64,000 bases of DNA from Campylobacteraceae bacterium (GCA_900753405.1 CAADYZ010000017.1:72337-136336); one strand, 5' to 3'. Counted from the stretch's first letter, positions 1-8,814 are shown. Made by a program: numbers and translations. Notes: generated by a model not told the origin, from the letters alone.

Positions 1-1116
1 CAAGCTCTCCATCAGCATCGAGCCGTAACCAACAAGCAACGACTGCCCCTCTTTTTCGACCATTTTTGGCGTTGTGCCGCTTGAAACTAGTGCGTGGAAA
101 CCGCTGATCGCGCCGCAAGCGATGGTAACAAATAAGAATGGGAATAAATGTCCTTTTGAAACTGGACCTGTGCCGTCAGTAAATGAAGTTAAAGCAGGCA
201 TTTTCAAGTCTGGTTGCACGATCAAAATCGCAACCGCCATACCGACAATAACGCCGATTTTAAGGAAGGTTGAGAGGTAGTCGCGTGGGGCTAAAAGTAG
301 CCAAACTGGCAAAATCGCCGCGATGAAACCATAGACGATGACCGCCCACGCAAGCGTCTCTTTGCTTAGTGTGAAGGCTGCGCTCCAAGTTGGGCTTTCA
401 TTAACATAGTGTCCGCCCCAAAGTGCTAAAATGAGTAGCACGAAGCCAAAAATTGAAGCCTCTAAAACCGCGCCCGGGCGGATGTAGCGCATATAAACAC
501 CCATAAAAAGCGCGATCGGAATTGTCATTGCGATCGTGAAAATTCCCCACGGAGAGTCAGCCAAAGCATTAACAACGACCATCGCTAAAATCGCGATGAT
601 GATAAGCATAATGAAGAAAATTCCGACCATAGCCACGCCGCCTGTGAAGCTGCCTAGCTCGTCTTTGATCATCTCCGTCAAGCTCTTGCCGTTGCGGCGG
701 ATCGAGAGCGCAAGGACGACAAAGTCATGCACCGCACCAGCTAACACAACGCCCACAAGAAGCCAGATCATACTCGGCAAGTAGCCCATTTGCGCCGCGA
801 CAATCGGACCAACAAGCGGACCCGCACCAGCGATCGCAGCAAAGTGGTGACCAAAAACAACATACTTGTTTGTCGGGCAGTAGTTGCTGCCGTCATACAT
901 CGTGTAAGCAGGAGTCGCCCTGTTGTCGTCAAGCTCCAAAACCTTTGTGGCGATGAAACGCCCGTAAAGCGAGTAGCCGATGATGTAGATACAAGCACTT
1001 GCTACAACAAGCCACGCCGCGTTAATCGACTCGCCGCGCGCCAAAGCCAGCTGTCCGAACGCCCACGCGCCCAAAACCGCCACTAGAAGCAAAATCAACT
1101 TTTGTTGAGTTTTCAT
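1..1116 (-). CDS. cstA: Carbon starvation protein CstA, N-terminal part (cut by window edge)
   Basis: Integral membrane peptide/pyruvate-type transporter of the CstA family; in Campylobacter it is linked to peptide uptake. The first 372 codons are visible and the C-terminus lies outside the window. The protein starts MKTQQKLILLLVAVLGAW (one membrane segment). The CstA hallmark stretch follows: NYCPTNKYVVFGHHFAAIAG, then GPLVGP, then repeated hydrophobic helices. The start is set by ATG at 1116-1114 with AAAGGATAG just upstream. It is transcribed alone on the minus strand, separated by 275 bp from the ispB operon end. Family assignment is secure from the HHFAAIAGAGPLVGP region; the substrate is inferred from the family. 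Confidence 0.93.
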   Translation of the reverse strand, partial: MKTQQKLILLLVAVLGAWAFGQLALARGESINAAWLVVASACIYIIGYSLYGRFIATKVLELDDNRATPAYTMYDGSNYCPTNKYVVFGHHFAAIAGAGPLVGPIVAAQMGYLPSMIWLLVGVVLAGAVHDFVVLALSIRRNGKSLTEMIKDELGSFTGGVAMVGIFFIMLIIIAILAMVVVNALADSPWGIFTIAMTIPIALFMGVYMRYIRPGAVLEASIFGFVLLILALWGGHYVNESPTWSAAFTLSKETLAWAVIVYGFIAAILPVWLLLAPRDYLSTFLKIGVIVGMAVAILIVQPDLKMPALTSFTDGTGPVSKGHLFPFLFVTIACGAISGFHALVSSGTTPKMVEKEGQSLLVGYGSMLMESL

Positions 1117-1343
1117 CTTCTATCCTTTCGTTTAAAATAGGTTGAAGTTTTGTTAGATTATCGCTAAAAATGTTTAAGGTTTATTTAAATCGGACAAGTC
1201 GCAGTTAAAATTTATGGTTAAATGTTTCAAAATTACACATTAAAAATATCAAAACCAAATTTGATTTAGAATTTTGTTAGAAAAAAGTTGCGTTTAACGC
1301 CAAATTCGGTTTTTGCAAAACGCATAAAAAAGGCGGTGAAAAC

Positions 1344-1380
1344 GGCGGCTTTTTGGGGAGTTTTGCCTTTTCAAGCCGCC
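1344..1380 (-). terminator. Probable terminator after the ispB operon
   Basis: Perfect 8-bp stem GGCGGCTT/AAGCCGCC around a 21-nt loop, lying 12 bp past the ispB stop on the minus strand. The run that follows is GTTTTC rather than a clean T tract, so termination strength is uncertain. The rest of 1117-1391 is A/T-rich, holds the cstA promoter region and one dispersed repeat (AAACCAAATTTGATTT near 1252-1267), and shows no gene. Confidence 0.5.
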
Positions 1381-1391
1381 ACAAAAACGAG

Positions 1392-2288
1392 CTAAAATTC
1401 TCGCTCGATCATCTCTTTTGCGATCCTCTTTAAAGCCTCGTTGCTAGCGGCGTTTAACGCCTTTTTGCCATACTCTCGTGCGATTTTAATCGACTCCTCG
1501 ATCGCCCCCGTGTGTGTAAATTTTTCACACAACCACGCCGCCTCTTGCGCCCTGCTTGGATCACGCAAATCCACTAGCCAAAGCGCGCGGAGTTTTTGCT
1601 TTTGAGTTGGCATCAACCTCTCGTGCAAGATGATGTAAGGCAGAGTCGTCTTGCCTTCGCAAAAGTCGCTAAACGCGGGCTTTCCTAGCACCTCGTCACT
1701 TGCGGTAACATCCAAAATGTCGTCTATGATCTGAAATGCGATGCCAAGATTCTTGCCGTATTGTGCGAGTTTTTCCTCGTCTTTGCCGCTCAAAATCCCC
1801 GCACAACGCGCACTAGCTTCGATCAATGAAGCGGTTTTGTTGTAAATCATCCTCTCGTAAAGCCCTCTGTCGGCGTTGAAATTTTTTGCTAAAAAAACAT
1901 CCTGCATCTCGCCCACGCTGAGTTTGCAAACGGCGTTTGAGACGATTTGCGCGACTTGCGGCGAGAGTTTTGTCGCCTCAAAAAGCCCCTTGGCGTATAA
2001 AATATCGCCCATCATAATCGCCGTTTTGTCGCCAAAAAGCGCGTTGATGCTAGGTTTTGCGCGGCGGACTTTTGCCTTGTCTATGACATCATCGTGCAAC
2101 AAACTCGCCGCTTGAATCAGCTCGATCACCGCACAAAGCCGCAGCGAGTCGCTGCTGTGCTCAGCGATGTTTAAGATCAGCTTTGAGCGGAGTTTTTTGC
2201 CGCTGCCAATGTACGAAAAAACCTCGTCTGCTTCGGGGCATTCGCACTCTTTCACCCATTGTTTCATCAACTCATCAACCGCTTTCAA
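1392..2288 (-). CDS. ispB: Octaprenyl/polyprenyl diphosphate synthase
   Basis: Trans-prenyltransferase that elongates farnesyl diphosphate with isopentenyl diphosphate to make the side chain of the respiratory (mena)quinone. The 298-residue length is normal. Visible motifs: GSGKKLRSKL near residue 29, first Asp-rich motif LLHDDVIDKA with downstream RR, GDILYAKG, and second Asp-rich motif QIIDDILDV. The two-residue spacing after the first Asp-rich motif suits long-chain synthases, so IspB is preferred over IspA. It is the most distal gene of a tight minus-strand run (10 bp after the HAD gene). Menaquinone use fits with mqnA and ubiE in this window. Confidence 0.9.
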   Translation of the reverse strand: MKAVDELMKQWVKECECPEADEVFSYIGSGKKLRSKLILNIAEHSSDSLRLCAVIELIQAASLLHDDVIDKAKVRRAKPSINALFGDKTAIMMGDILYAKGLFEATKLSPQVAQIVSNAVCKLSVGEMQDVFLAKNFNADRGLYERMIYNKTASLIEASARCAGILSGKDEEKLAQYGKNLGIAFQIIDDILDVTASDEVLGKPAFSDFCEGKTTLPYIILHERLMPTQKQKLRALWLVDLRDPSRAQEAAWLCEKFTHTGAIEESIKIAREYGKKALNAASNEALKRIAKEMIEREF

Positions 2289-2298
2289 ACCACCCTCC

Positions 2299-2946
2299 TT
2301 AATCTACTAACCGCAAAATCTCCCGCGGCGTTTTGGCAACAAACTGCCTTGTGTGCGCCGCCGCGTCCGCCTCGTTTTCAAAACCAAAACCCCACAAAAC
2401 TGGCACAAATTCGACCTTCACCTCGCGCGCTCCTTGCAAGTCGTGAAGCGTGTCACCAACCAAAACCGCCCGCTGAGGCGGCGTGTCAAAAAAGGTCAAT
2501 GCGTCTAAAATCATATGCGATTTACGCCGTAAATGCGCCGCGTCCGCGCCAAACACCACACCGAAAAACTCCGCCAAACCAAAATGCTCTAAGACGCGTT
2601 TTGCCGCCGACTCGCGTTTGTAGGTGGCGACTGCTAAATTCAAATTTGATTTTGACAATTTTGCCAAAACCTCACTCACGCCCTCAAAAACTCGCGCCTC
2701 GAAAATCCCCTGAGTGAGGTAGTATTTACGAAAAACCAAAGTCGCCTCCTGCGCCGCCGCGTCCGCCAAACCATGAATTCTCATAAACGAGTCTGGCACG
2801 GGCGGTCCGATGAAACTGCGGAGCTCAGAGTCGTTTGGCTGACGCAAATTTAGCTCCTCGCAAGCTGATTTTACCGAGTTGAAAATCCCCTCACTAGAAT
2901 CCACAAGCGTCCCGTCAAGGTCAAAAATAATCGTCTCAAACTGCAT
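2299..2946 (-). CDS. HAD-family phosphatase (phosphoglycolate phosphatase-like)
   Basis: Haloacid-dehalogenase hydrolase of 215 residues. The nucleophile motif FDLDGTLVDSSEGI is at the N-terminus. A helical cap follows, then the lysine motif near KRESAAKRVLEH and the acidic motif VLVGDTLHDLQGAREV. This is the Gph/HAD-IA layout; the exact substrate cannot be read from sequence. Near residue 100, LSKSNLNL is encoded by a copy of the window-wide palindromic repeat (2636-2664), a spot where homologues usually vary. It lies between ispB and a pseudopilin gene with ~10 bp gaps and is probably cotranscribed. Confidence 0.85.
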   Translation of the reverse strand: MQFETIIFDLDGTLVDSSEGIFNSVKSACEELNLRQPNDSELRSFIGPPVPDSFMRIHGLADAAAQEATLVFRKYYLTQGIFEARVFEGVSEVLAKLSKSNLNLAVATYKRESAAKRVLEHFGLAEFFGVVFGADAAHLRRKSHMILDALTFFDTPPQRAVLVGDTLHDLQGAREVKVEFVPVLWGFGFENEADAAAHTRQFVAKTPREILRLVD

Positions 2947-2955
2947 TCATAGCCT

Positions 2956-3381
2956 TTAATATCTCACCGAATTCTGCCTCACCTCACCAACACCAAACTG
3001 CGTTGCGTAAAGGTCAAATTCGGTTTTTGCAAATTTCGTTTTTAGCAAAACCTCTCGTCGCTCTTTTGTTTGCGTAAAACGCGCCTCAAAACTGACATTT
3101 AGCCGCGTTTGGAGCTGCGAAAAACGCCCGCTTTCAAACACAGGCGAGAAGACAAAGCACCTCTGGTGACTAAAAAGCTCAGCGCGCGTGAGGTTTTGGG
3201 CGGCAAAAGGCTGGCTTAAAACTAGCGCCATCGCCGCTTCGCTTTGGCTGACAAACTCGCTTAAAAGCGCCGTTTCGTGCGGCTTTTGCAGGCTTTTTGT
3301 CAAGCTTGGCAAACTAAGCGCGCAAAGCGAGAAGATGACGATGGCAAAAAGCGTCTCTACGAGTGAAAAACCGCCTCTCAC
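2956..3381 (-). CDS. Prepilin-like protein (type II secretion/type IV pilus pseudopilin)
   Basis: 141-residue protein opening MRGGFSLVETLFAIVIFS. This is a prepilin peptidase site (G-G|F-S-L-V-E, with the conserved Glu five residues after cleavage) followed by one hydrophobic helix. The remainder is a short globular part of unknown detail. Such pseudopilins build secretion or DNA-uptake pseudopili at the inner membrane. The start overlaps the upstream Sel1 gene stop by 4 bp (ATGA), suggesting translational coupling. One dispersed repeat lies inside (about 3006-3030). No other pilus genes are visible, so the machine it belongs to is unknown. Confidence 0.75.
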   Translation of the reverse strand: MRGGFSLVETLFAIVIFSLCALSLPSLTKSLQKPHETALLSEFVSQSEAAMALVLSQPFAAQNLTRAELFSHQRCFVFSPVFESGRFSQLQTRLNVSFEARFTQTKERREVLLKTKFAKTEFDLYATQFGVGEVRQNSVRY

Positions 3382-4193
3382 TGCCCTGCTTGCTCCAACG
3401 CCTTAACATTCTCACACCCAACGCTCACGCCGCCGTTACATGCCTTTGTGAAAAACTCCTTTGCCTTCTTCAAGTCCCGCGGCGTACCTTGTGCGTTGTA
3501 AAACATCACCCCAGCGTTAAAGCAACCAACGGCAAACGAACTCTCACACGCCTTTGTGTAAAGCCCAAGTGCGACTTGTAAGTCTGGCGTTTGCGAGAGT
3601 TTGCCCAAAACGCCTGCAAGGTTGTTGCAGCTAACACCGTCTGAGAGGTCGCAAGCTTTTTGGTAAAACTCGCGCGCCTTTTGTAGGTCGATTTTGCTGA
3701 TCGCTACGCCCGCGTCATTACTCGAAGTGCGGAAAAAACCCTCCTCAAAAAACGCCCCCAAAACGCGGCAACTCTCCTTTGCTCCGCCCGCGCACGCCTT
3801 TTGGTAAAGCTCTTGCGCCTTTTTGTAGTTCTTTTTGACTAAAATCCCGCTTGCGTAAATGTCAGCTAAGTTGTGACAACTACCCGCAAAGCCGATGTTA
3901 CAGCCGTTGTCGTAGAGTTTGATCGCCTTTTTTGGGTTGGGCTTAGTGGCGATGCCGTTGTCGTGGAAGTGGGCTAGGATGTTGCAGCCCGCGCCACTTT
4001 TAAACTCGCACGCCTTGGTTGCGTATTCAAACGCGCGTTGCAAATGCCGCTGGTCGCCATTTTGCGCCAAATTGTAGTAAAACATCGCCGCCTCCGCACA
4101 CGACTGGGCGTTTTCCTTGTCGCACTTTTTGCTCCACTCCTGCCCGCTCGCACTCAACACAAACAGCGTCAAAAACGCCAAAATCCTCAACAT
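3378..4193 (-). CDS. Secreted Sel1-repeat (Hcp-like cysteine-rich) protein
   Basis: Exported protein of about 271 residues. A signal peptide (LRILAFLTLFVLSASG) is followed by tandem 36-residue Sel1/TPR-like helical repeats with paired cysteines, for example NGCNIGFAGSCHNLADIY and KACAGGAKESCRVLGAFF. This is the Helicobacter cysteine-rich protein style found across Campylobacterota; such proteins are periplasmic or secreted scaffolds, sometimes beta-lactam binding. ATG at 4193 is preferred over the GTG one codon upstream because AGGAG sits 5 nt before it; it also overlaps the lpxK stop (TGATG). Function beyond protein binding is not deducible. A second Sel1 protein lies at 41594-42769. Confidence 0.82.
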   Translation of the reverse strand: MLRILAFLTLFVLSASGQEWSKKCDKENAQSCAEAAMFYYNLAQNGDQRHLQRAFEYATKACEFKSGAGCNILAHFHDNGIATKPNPKKAIKLYDNGCNIGFAGSCHNLADIYASGILVKKNYKKAQELYQKACAGGAKESCRVLGAFFEEGFFRTSSNDAGVAISKIDLQKAREFYQKACDLSDGVSCNNLAGVLGKLSQTPDLQVALGLYTKACESSFAVGCFNAGVMFYNAQGTPRDLKKAKEFFTKACNGGVSVGCENVKALEQAGQ

Positions 4194-5185
4194 CACCTCT
4201 CCTTTACATACTCTAAAACCGCGTCCAAAAGCCGTTGTGGCAATCTAACTCGCATCTTCAAGACAAAAATCTCAACCCCAAAACCTCGCATCTTCACGAA
4301 GTCCTTCTCCGTCACCAAAAGCGCCTCCGCTCCGCATTGCCTCATCCACTCACGCACCCACTCTTTGCTAAACTCGCCGTGGTCTTTGAGGTGGATTTTG
4401 CCAACACAAAGCTCGTAAAACGGCGCTAAACGCGAAGGATTTGCGATCGCACTTAACATCAAAAGCGGCGGCAAATTCGCCTCTTTCGCCTCTTTTAAAA
4501 GCTCCTCTTGGCGTGTAAAAACCAAATTTGATTTTGACAAGTCTTGCGGCATTCTCACTAACGCAAATTCTCGCTGTAACTCCTCTTGCTCTAACGCCAA
4601 GTCCGCCCGCGAGCGCAAACGCTTCGCCATCCTGTAACACCCGCTTGGAAAGCAAAAGTCGTTTGCGGGCGTAAAAGGCGGCGGCAACAGCAGGTCGAAT
4701 TTTTTGATGTCAAAGTGCCTAAACCCGTCGTCTAAAAGCACGATTTTTGCGCCTAATTCTTTGGCTTTTTCAATGCCCTTGGCTCGATCTTCGCTGACGA
4801 TGACATTCACGCCATTTTGCGCCAAAAGCATCGCCTCGTCCCCGCTTTGAGGCGTGTCGCAAAAAATTTCTCCGCCCTGCGAAACCACCAACAAACCGCG
4901 ACTTTTCCTGCCATAACCCCTTAGCACAACAAAGCACTTCGCCCGCGCGTTAAGCTCCTCAAAAAGTGCTAGCGTCACAGGCGTTTTTCCGCTGCCGCCA
5001 AGCGTTAAATTTCCGACACTCACTACCTTTACGCCAAAGTCTGCCGCCGCCTCTTTTGCCCGCAATAAACTCACCAGCCAAAGGCAAAACGAAAAGGGCA
5101 AAAGCAGCCAACTTAGCCACCTCATCGCCCAATTTGGCTTGTAAAAATACCGCTCGATGAATGTCATTTCCTGCCTTATCGTCAA
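4193..5185 (-). CDS. lpxK: Tetraacyldisaccharide 4'-kinase
   Basis: Inner-membrane kinase that phosphorylates the lipid A precursor disaccharide at the 4' position. 330 residues. A hydrophobic N-terminal anchor (WLSWLLLPFSFCLWLVSLL) precedes the P-loop region SVGNLTLGGSGKTPVTLAL. LRGYGRKSRG and GDEAMLLA follow, as in LpxK. A second in-frame ATG (MTFIERYF) six codons in, at 5167, could be the true start. LSKSNLVFT at 4515-4545 is another in-gene copy of the dispersed repeat. It lies in a run with lptA, lptC, kdsC and gmhA nearby, consistent with LPS biogenesis. Confidence 0.93.
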   Translation of the reverse strand: MTIRQEMTFIERYFYKPNWAMRWLSWLLLPFSFCLWLVSLLRAKEAAADFGVKVVSVGNLTLGGSGKTPVTLALFEELNARAKCFVVLRGYGRKSRGLLVVSQGGEIFCDTPQSGDEAMLLAQNGVNVIVSEDRAKGIEKAKELGAKIVLLDDGFRHFDIKKFDLLLPPPFTPANDFCFPSGCYRMAKRLRSRADLALEQEELQREFALVRMPQDLSKSNLVFTRQEELLKEAKEANLPPLLMLSAIANPSRLAPFYELCVGKIHLKDHGEFSKEWVREWMRQCGAEALLVTEKDFVKMRGFGVEIFVLKMRVRLPQRLLDAVLEYVKER

Positions 5186-5197
5186 AACCGAATTTGA

Positions 5198-5620
5198 CTA
5201 CCACTGCACGAAAGTTCGCGCCTTTTTGATCTGTGCGACCTGCGTTTTCACCAGCTCGCCCTCAACCAAAAACTCCACATTCTCCTCATCAGCTGCGACC
5301 AACTTACCAACTCGCCCATCCTTGTCGCCGTGAAGGCTAAACTTCACCAACTCGCCGACACTCAGCGCAAAATGCTGCGGTTTGCTAAGCTTTCTCTCCA
5401 ACCCAGGGCTGCTCACTTCAAGCGTGTATTTCTCACTCATCGGCTCTTCAACATCCAAAATCGGCGAGAGAATTCGGCTCACTCTCTCGCAGTCTTCAAG
5501 CGTTACGCCGCCGTCTTTGATAATGCTGATGCGGTAGATCGCCTTGCCGTTTTCACTGACAATTTCTTCGTCATAAAGCTTCACTCCGCACGACTCGACC
5601 AGCTTTTGCAACTCTAACAT
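5198..5620 (-). CDS. rimP: Ribosome maturation factor RimP
   Basis: 140-residue protein assisting 30S subunit maturation. Characteristic features: an N-terminal alpha/beta domain with ISIIKDGGVTLEDCERVSR, then YTLEVSSPGLERKLSKPQHF (the RimP signature EVSSPGL.R.L), then a small SH3-like C-terminal domain. It overlaps the rbfA stop by 7 bp, so the two 30S-maturation genes are translationally coupled. A dispersed repeat copy (TCAAAACCGAATTTGAC) separates its stop from lpxK at 5183-5199. Confidence 0.95.
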   Translation of the reverse strand: MLELQKLVESCGVKLYDEEIVSENGKAIYRISIIKDGGVTLEDCERVSRILSPILDVEEPMSEKYTLEVSSPGLERKLSKPQHFALSVGELVKFSLHGDKDGRVGKLVAADEENVEFLVEGELVKTQVAQIKKARTFVQW

Positions 5621-5994
5621 TTCTCCTCCTTTTTTGCGTTTTGCAACTCCGCTTTTGCACGAGCAAACAGCTCGTCAATTCTGTTTTGCTCTTGCAGTCT
5701 TGTGTCAAACTCAAAGTGCAATTTTGGCGACTTCGCCCAGCCCTCGCTCGCGGCGATGTGCAGCTCCAAACGCGGCGACACGCGTCTTAAATGCGACAAA
5801 ACATAGCGTTGCTCTTCTTCGTTAAGCGCCGCTTTATCCAACAACACAAAGGCGTCAAACCGCCCTTTTTTACACTCCACATCCGTCACACACAAGTCGC
5901 GCAACCGCTCGTCTGCAAGAGTCGCTAACGCCTCGCCAACTAGCTCTTTTAACGCACTTTGAACCCTCAACCTCTTTACTTCACTCGCATTCAT
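5614..5994 (-). CDS. rbfA: Ribosome-binding factor A
   Basis: 126-residue KH-type 30S assembly factor. Recognised from the N-terminal helix SALKELVGEALATL and DERLRDLCVTDVECKKGRFD, the later RRVSPRLELHIA, and PKLHFEFDTRLQEQNRIDEL (the RbfA signature P.L.F..D). The normal epsilon operon order rbfA-rimP is retained. It starts 2 bp after the preceding acetyltransferase gene stop. Confidence 0.95.
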   Translation of the reverse strand: MNASEVKRLRVQSALKELVGEALATLADERLRDLCVTDVECKKGRFDAFVLLDKAALNEEEQRYVLSHLRRVSPRLELHIAASEGWAKSPKLHFEFDTRLQEQNRIDELFARAKAELQNAKKEEKC

Positions 5995-5995
5995 C

Positions 5996-6526
5996 CTAGT
6001 CCTTTACCTTCGTAATCAACGCTATCTCATCACACACAGGAAAGCGTTTGCATTTGATGCAGTCTGCCCAAATTTTTTGCTCGGGCAACTCTTGTTTTGA
6101 GATCTCCACAAAGCCTAATTTTTCAAAAAAATGCCGCCTGTAAGTCAGCGTGAAAACCTCGCTCAGCCCAAGAGAGCGCGCCTCTTTTAGCAACTCGCCA
6201 ACAAGCCTTGCGCCAACGCCTTGTGCGCGAAACTCGTCAGCGATGATCAAACTTCGCACCTCAGCAAGCTTTGCTGTGTGGATGTGAAGTGCGCTGTAAC
6301 CAACCAAAATCCCCTCGCCCAAAGCGGCGTTTTGAGCCTTCGCGTAAGCTTTTTGCGCGCCGCTAAACGCCTCGTTTTGCTCGGCAAAAACTAGCGTGTA
6401 AGAGCGGATCGCCGTGGCGATTTCATCATCACTTCGCGGCAAAATCACCTTCGCCTCAACCTCTTTTTTCACGATCTCTTGCATCAACGCAATGTCACTT
6501 AAATGCGCCTTTTTAAAGTAAAACAT
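5996..6526 (-). CDS. argA: GNAT acetyltransferase, short ArgA-type N-acetylglutamate synthase
   Basis: 176-residue GNAT-fold enzyme. The acetyl-CoA pyrophosphate loop is seen as QGVGARLVGELLKEA, and the C-terminal FFEKLGF is typical of GNATs. The tail CIKCKRFPVCDEIAL matches the Cys-rich end of the short, monodomain N-acetylglutamate synthases (for example mycobacterial Rv2747) and of the Campylobacter homologue, so a role in the first step of arginine synthesis is likely. No arg genes are adjacent. Generic GNAT acetyltransferase is the fallback call. Confidence 0.75.
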   Translation of the reverse strand: MFYFKKAHLSDIALMQEIVKKEVEAKVILPRSDDEIATAIRSYTLVFAEQNEAFSGAQKAYAKAQNAALGEGILVGYSALHIHTAKLAEVRSLIIADEFRAQGVGARLVGELLKEARSLGLSEVFTLTYRRHFFEKLGFVEISKQELPEQKIWADCIKCKRFPVCDEIALITKVKD

Positions 6527-6536
6527 TCGCCCTCCG

Positions 6537-7172
6537 TCAAAGCTGTCCCAAAACGCCTGCTAAAATCGCCATTCTCGCCTCGCTCACGCCGCTTTTTTTG
6601 GTGTTTGAGACACAAAGCGCGTCCGCATCTTTGGTGATGAGATTTCTTTGCGATTGCGTGATTTTGTCTGCTTTTGTGTAAATGGTTAGCTTTTTTTGAT
6701 CCCCTCGCAAAAATGCCCGCAAAAATTCCTCTAACTTTTGATCAATTTCAAGTGCTGGGTGGCGCGCGTCTTTAAGATGCACAAAAAGGCGCAAATTCGC
6801 CCTTTTTTGCAAGAATTCGCTGAGGTTTTTCTCCCAGCTAGCGTGCGTTTGTTTGCTCACTTTTGCGTAACCAAACCCGGGCAGATCCACAAACACAACC
6901 CGCATTCTCTCCTGCGGTAAAATCAAATTTGGTTTTGACAAATTCTCTTCGTCTTTTTGCGGAGCGAATGTGACTTCAAAGAAGTTGATGAGTTGCGTTT
7001 TGCCCGGCGTTTGTGACGACTTTGCAAGCGAATTAACGCCGCACAAAGCGTTGATTAACGAACTTTTTCCGACATTACTCCTGCCTAAAAACGCCACTTC
7101 GCTCACGCCAAAGTCTGGCGAAAGCGCAAGTGAGGGCGAAGAGGTTAAAAATTTTGCGTTGATGATCCTCAT
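6537..7172 (-). CDS. engB: Ribosome-biogenesis GTP-binding protein YsxC/EngB
   Basis: 211-residue TrmE-Era-EngA-like GTPase needed for 50S assembly. G1 is LGRSNVGKSSLINAL, G3 is DLPGFGYAKV, and G4 is TKAD. LSKPNLILPQ between G2 and G3 (about 6918-6947) is read from a dispersed repeat and lengthens a loop that is short in most EngB proteins. The start ATG at 7172 has only a weak purine stretch (AAAAGTAGC). It is 15 bp downstream of lptA, as in other Campylobacter. Confidence 0.94.
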   Translation of the reverse strand: MRIINAKFLTSSPSLALSPDFGVSEVAFLGRSNVGKSSLINALCGVNSLAKSSQTPGKTQLINFFEVTFAPQKDEENLSKPNLILPQERMRVVFVDLPGFGYAKVSKQTHASWEKNLSEFLQKRANLRLFVHLKDARHPALEIDQKLEEFLRAFLRGDQKKLTIYTKADKITQSQRNLITKDADALCVSNTKKSGVSEARMAILAGVLGQL

Positions 7173-7186
7173 TTTGCTACTTTTTG

Positions 7187-7645
7187 TTAATTTTGCACTT
7201 CAAAAATCAGCCTCACTGGCGCCTTTTTGTTGTGAGTTTGATAAACCCCTTTGGCTTGGTCGGCGGTGATTTTCTGCGCATTTACGACACGATTAGTTTC
7301 GATCTCACGCAACACAACCCGCTCTTCAAAGGTGTAAAGCTGCTTTTGCGGCTCGTAAATCAGCTTGCCGCAACTGCCGTTGTAGTGCTTTCCGCTAAGC
7401 AGAATTTGAAACTTCACATCGCCCGTAGCGGTGTATTTCAGCGGCTGGCGACTCGCATCAACATTAATCACAACTTTATCAGCATTAAGCCTGTCAAAAC
7501 TGCCCTTATTAACCACGACATTCCCCGTCAGAGTCGAAACCTGCACCCGCTCATCCGCAAAAATTTCATCCGCCGTGATCTCCACTTTTTGCGCCCCAAA
7601 CGCACAACCTAGCAGAAACACCAGCGCCACTAAAAACCTTTTCAT
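7187..7645 (-). CDS. lptA: LPS transport periplasmic protein LptA
   Basis: 152-residue OstA-like protein forming the periplasmic LPS bridge. A signal peptide (MKRFLVALVFLLGCAFGAQ) precedes repeated beta-jellyroll strands: VEITADEIFADERVQVSTLT, then GNVVVNKGSFDRLNADKVVI. It lies between lptC (upstream) and engB (downstream). A Cys in the signal region is not in a good lipobox, so it is taken as a soluble periplasmic protein. Confidence 0.9.
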   Translation of the reverse strand: MKRFLVALVFLLGCAFGAQKVEITADEIFADERVQVSTLTGNVVVNKGSFDRLNADKVVINVDASRQPLKYTATGDVKFQILLSGKHYNGSCGKLIYEPQKQLYTFEERVVLREIETNRVVNAQKITADQAKGVYQTHNKKAPVRLIFEVQN

Positions 7646-7726
7646 CCTCTCTCCTAACCGCTTTAATGGTAGCCAAAGTTGCCTTGCAAACGCTTAATCC
7701 CCGCAACATTTCAAATTCGGTTTTGA

Positions 7727-8242
7727 CTATTTTGTGTAGCCAACGCTTCTAACGCCACTTGCCTTTAAAGTGCCGTTTTTGCCTTCATAAACGCCCTTTT
7801 TTGCGTAAATGACCTGCGAATTTTGCCGCAACTCAAACTCCGCGTCCGCCGTCAAACGCTCCTCGTCTAGCTCAAAGAGGGCGTGAGTGCCGTTAAATTC
7901 AATGTTTTTCGAATTTGTGTAAGCGACTTTTTCAAACCCCTCTAAAACCTCGTCTTTTAAAACCGCCAACGAGGTGTTAAGCGCGTGCGTCACGCCGTTT
8001 TTAAAGAGCTTGACGCGGGCTTGTTTAAACTCGTCTCGATCCTCAAAACGCACAACCTCATCCGCCTCAAACTCCCTAACCACCACGCCTTGTGCGTCAA
8101 GCTCAAAGCCGCTTGCCTCAAAACCGCTCATCCTCACCTGCGAAAGTCCGCCAAAAAGCCGCAAAAACGGGCTGTTGTTTGTCAAAAACACAAACCCAAC
8201 GCCGATGAAAAGAACGCTTAACGCCAAGTAAAAAACTCTCAC
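7727..8242 (-). CDS. lptC: LPS export protein LptC
   Basis: 171-residue bitopic protein. A single N-terminal membrane helix (VFYLALSVLFIGVGFVFLTN) is followed by an OstA-type beta domain with GVVVREFEADEVVRFEDRDE and FELDEERLTADAEFE. It relays LPS from LptBFG to LptA. It starts with GTG at 8242 behind a modest GGCGGGG motif. The stop codon TAG is formed at the edge of a dispersed repeat (7707-7727). Confidence 0.85.
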   Translation of the reverse strand: MRVFYLALSVLFIGVGFVFLTNNSPFLRLFGGLSQVRMSGFEASGFELDAQGVVVREFEADEVVRFEDRDEFKQARVKLFKNGVTHALNTSLAVLKDEVLEGFEKVAYTNSKNIEFNGTHALFELDEERLTADAEFELRQNSQVIYAKKGVYEGKNGTLKASGVRSVGYTK

Positions 8243-8283
8243 AAACCCCGCCTGTTAAAAAATTTGTCAAATTCGAATTTAAC

Positions 8284-8778
8284 TCAAAGCCACCTTTGCA
8301 AAAATTCCTCCCAAACGCCGTTTTGCTGCAAAATCCTCTCCAACATCTCCCTCACCGCTCCGTGTCCGCCGCGGTGAGTCAAGCGGTGTTTCACAACGCC
8401 CAAAACCTCGCTTGTCGCGTCACTTGGCGCAAATGAAAATCCAACTTGTTTTAAAAGCTTGATGTCGTTTAAATCGTCTCCAATGCAGGCACACTCCTCC
8501 CACGAAAGCCCCTCTTGCTGCAAAATTTGCTCAGCCTTTTCAAGCTTGTTGCCCACACCCTGAAAGCAGTGTTTCACGCCAAGAAGCTCAGCCCGCTGAG
8601 CTACAATCTGCGAAGATTTGCCTGTGATGATCGCGCTAAGAAAACCCATTTTGTTCCACTGCTGCAACAAAAATCCGTCTTTAACATCAAACCTTTTTAG
8701 CTCCTCGCCGCCGTTTGCGTTAAAAATTCCGCCGTCACTCAAACATCCATCCACATCCAAAAACACAAGCTTAATCAT
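8284..8778 (-). CDS. kdsC: 3-deoxy-D-manno-octulosonate 8-phosphate phosphatase
   Basis: HAD-IIIC phosphatase of about 164 residues that makes free KDO for lipid A core. The nucleophile motif LVFLDVDGCLSDGGI is at the N-terminus; IITGKSS and CIGDDLNDIKLL complete the site. There is no cap domain, as in KdsC tetramers. The start is placed at ATG 8778 (MIKLVFLD), because AGAAAGGA sits just upstream. A longer reading from 8808 would begin inside a dispersed repeat. Confidence 0.92.
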   Translation of the reverse strand: MIKLVFLDVDGCLSDGGIFNANGGEELKRFDVKDGFLLQQWNKMGFLSAIITGKSSQIVAQRAELLGVKHCFQGVGNKLEKAEQILQQEGLSWEECACIGDDLNDIKLLKQVGFSFAPSDATSEVLGVVKHRLTHRGGHGAVREMLERILQQNGVWEEFLQRWL

Positions 8779-8814
8779 CCGCGTCCTTTCTGAATTTGCA
8801 AAAACCAAATTTGA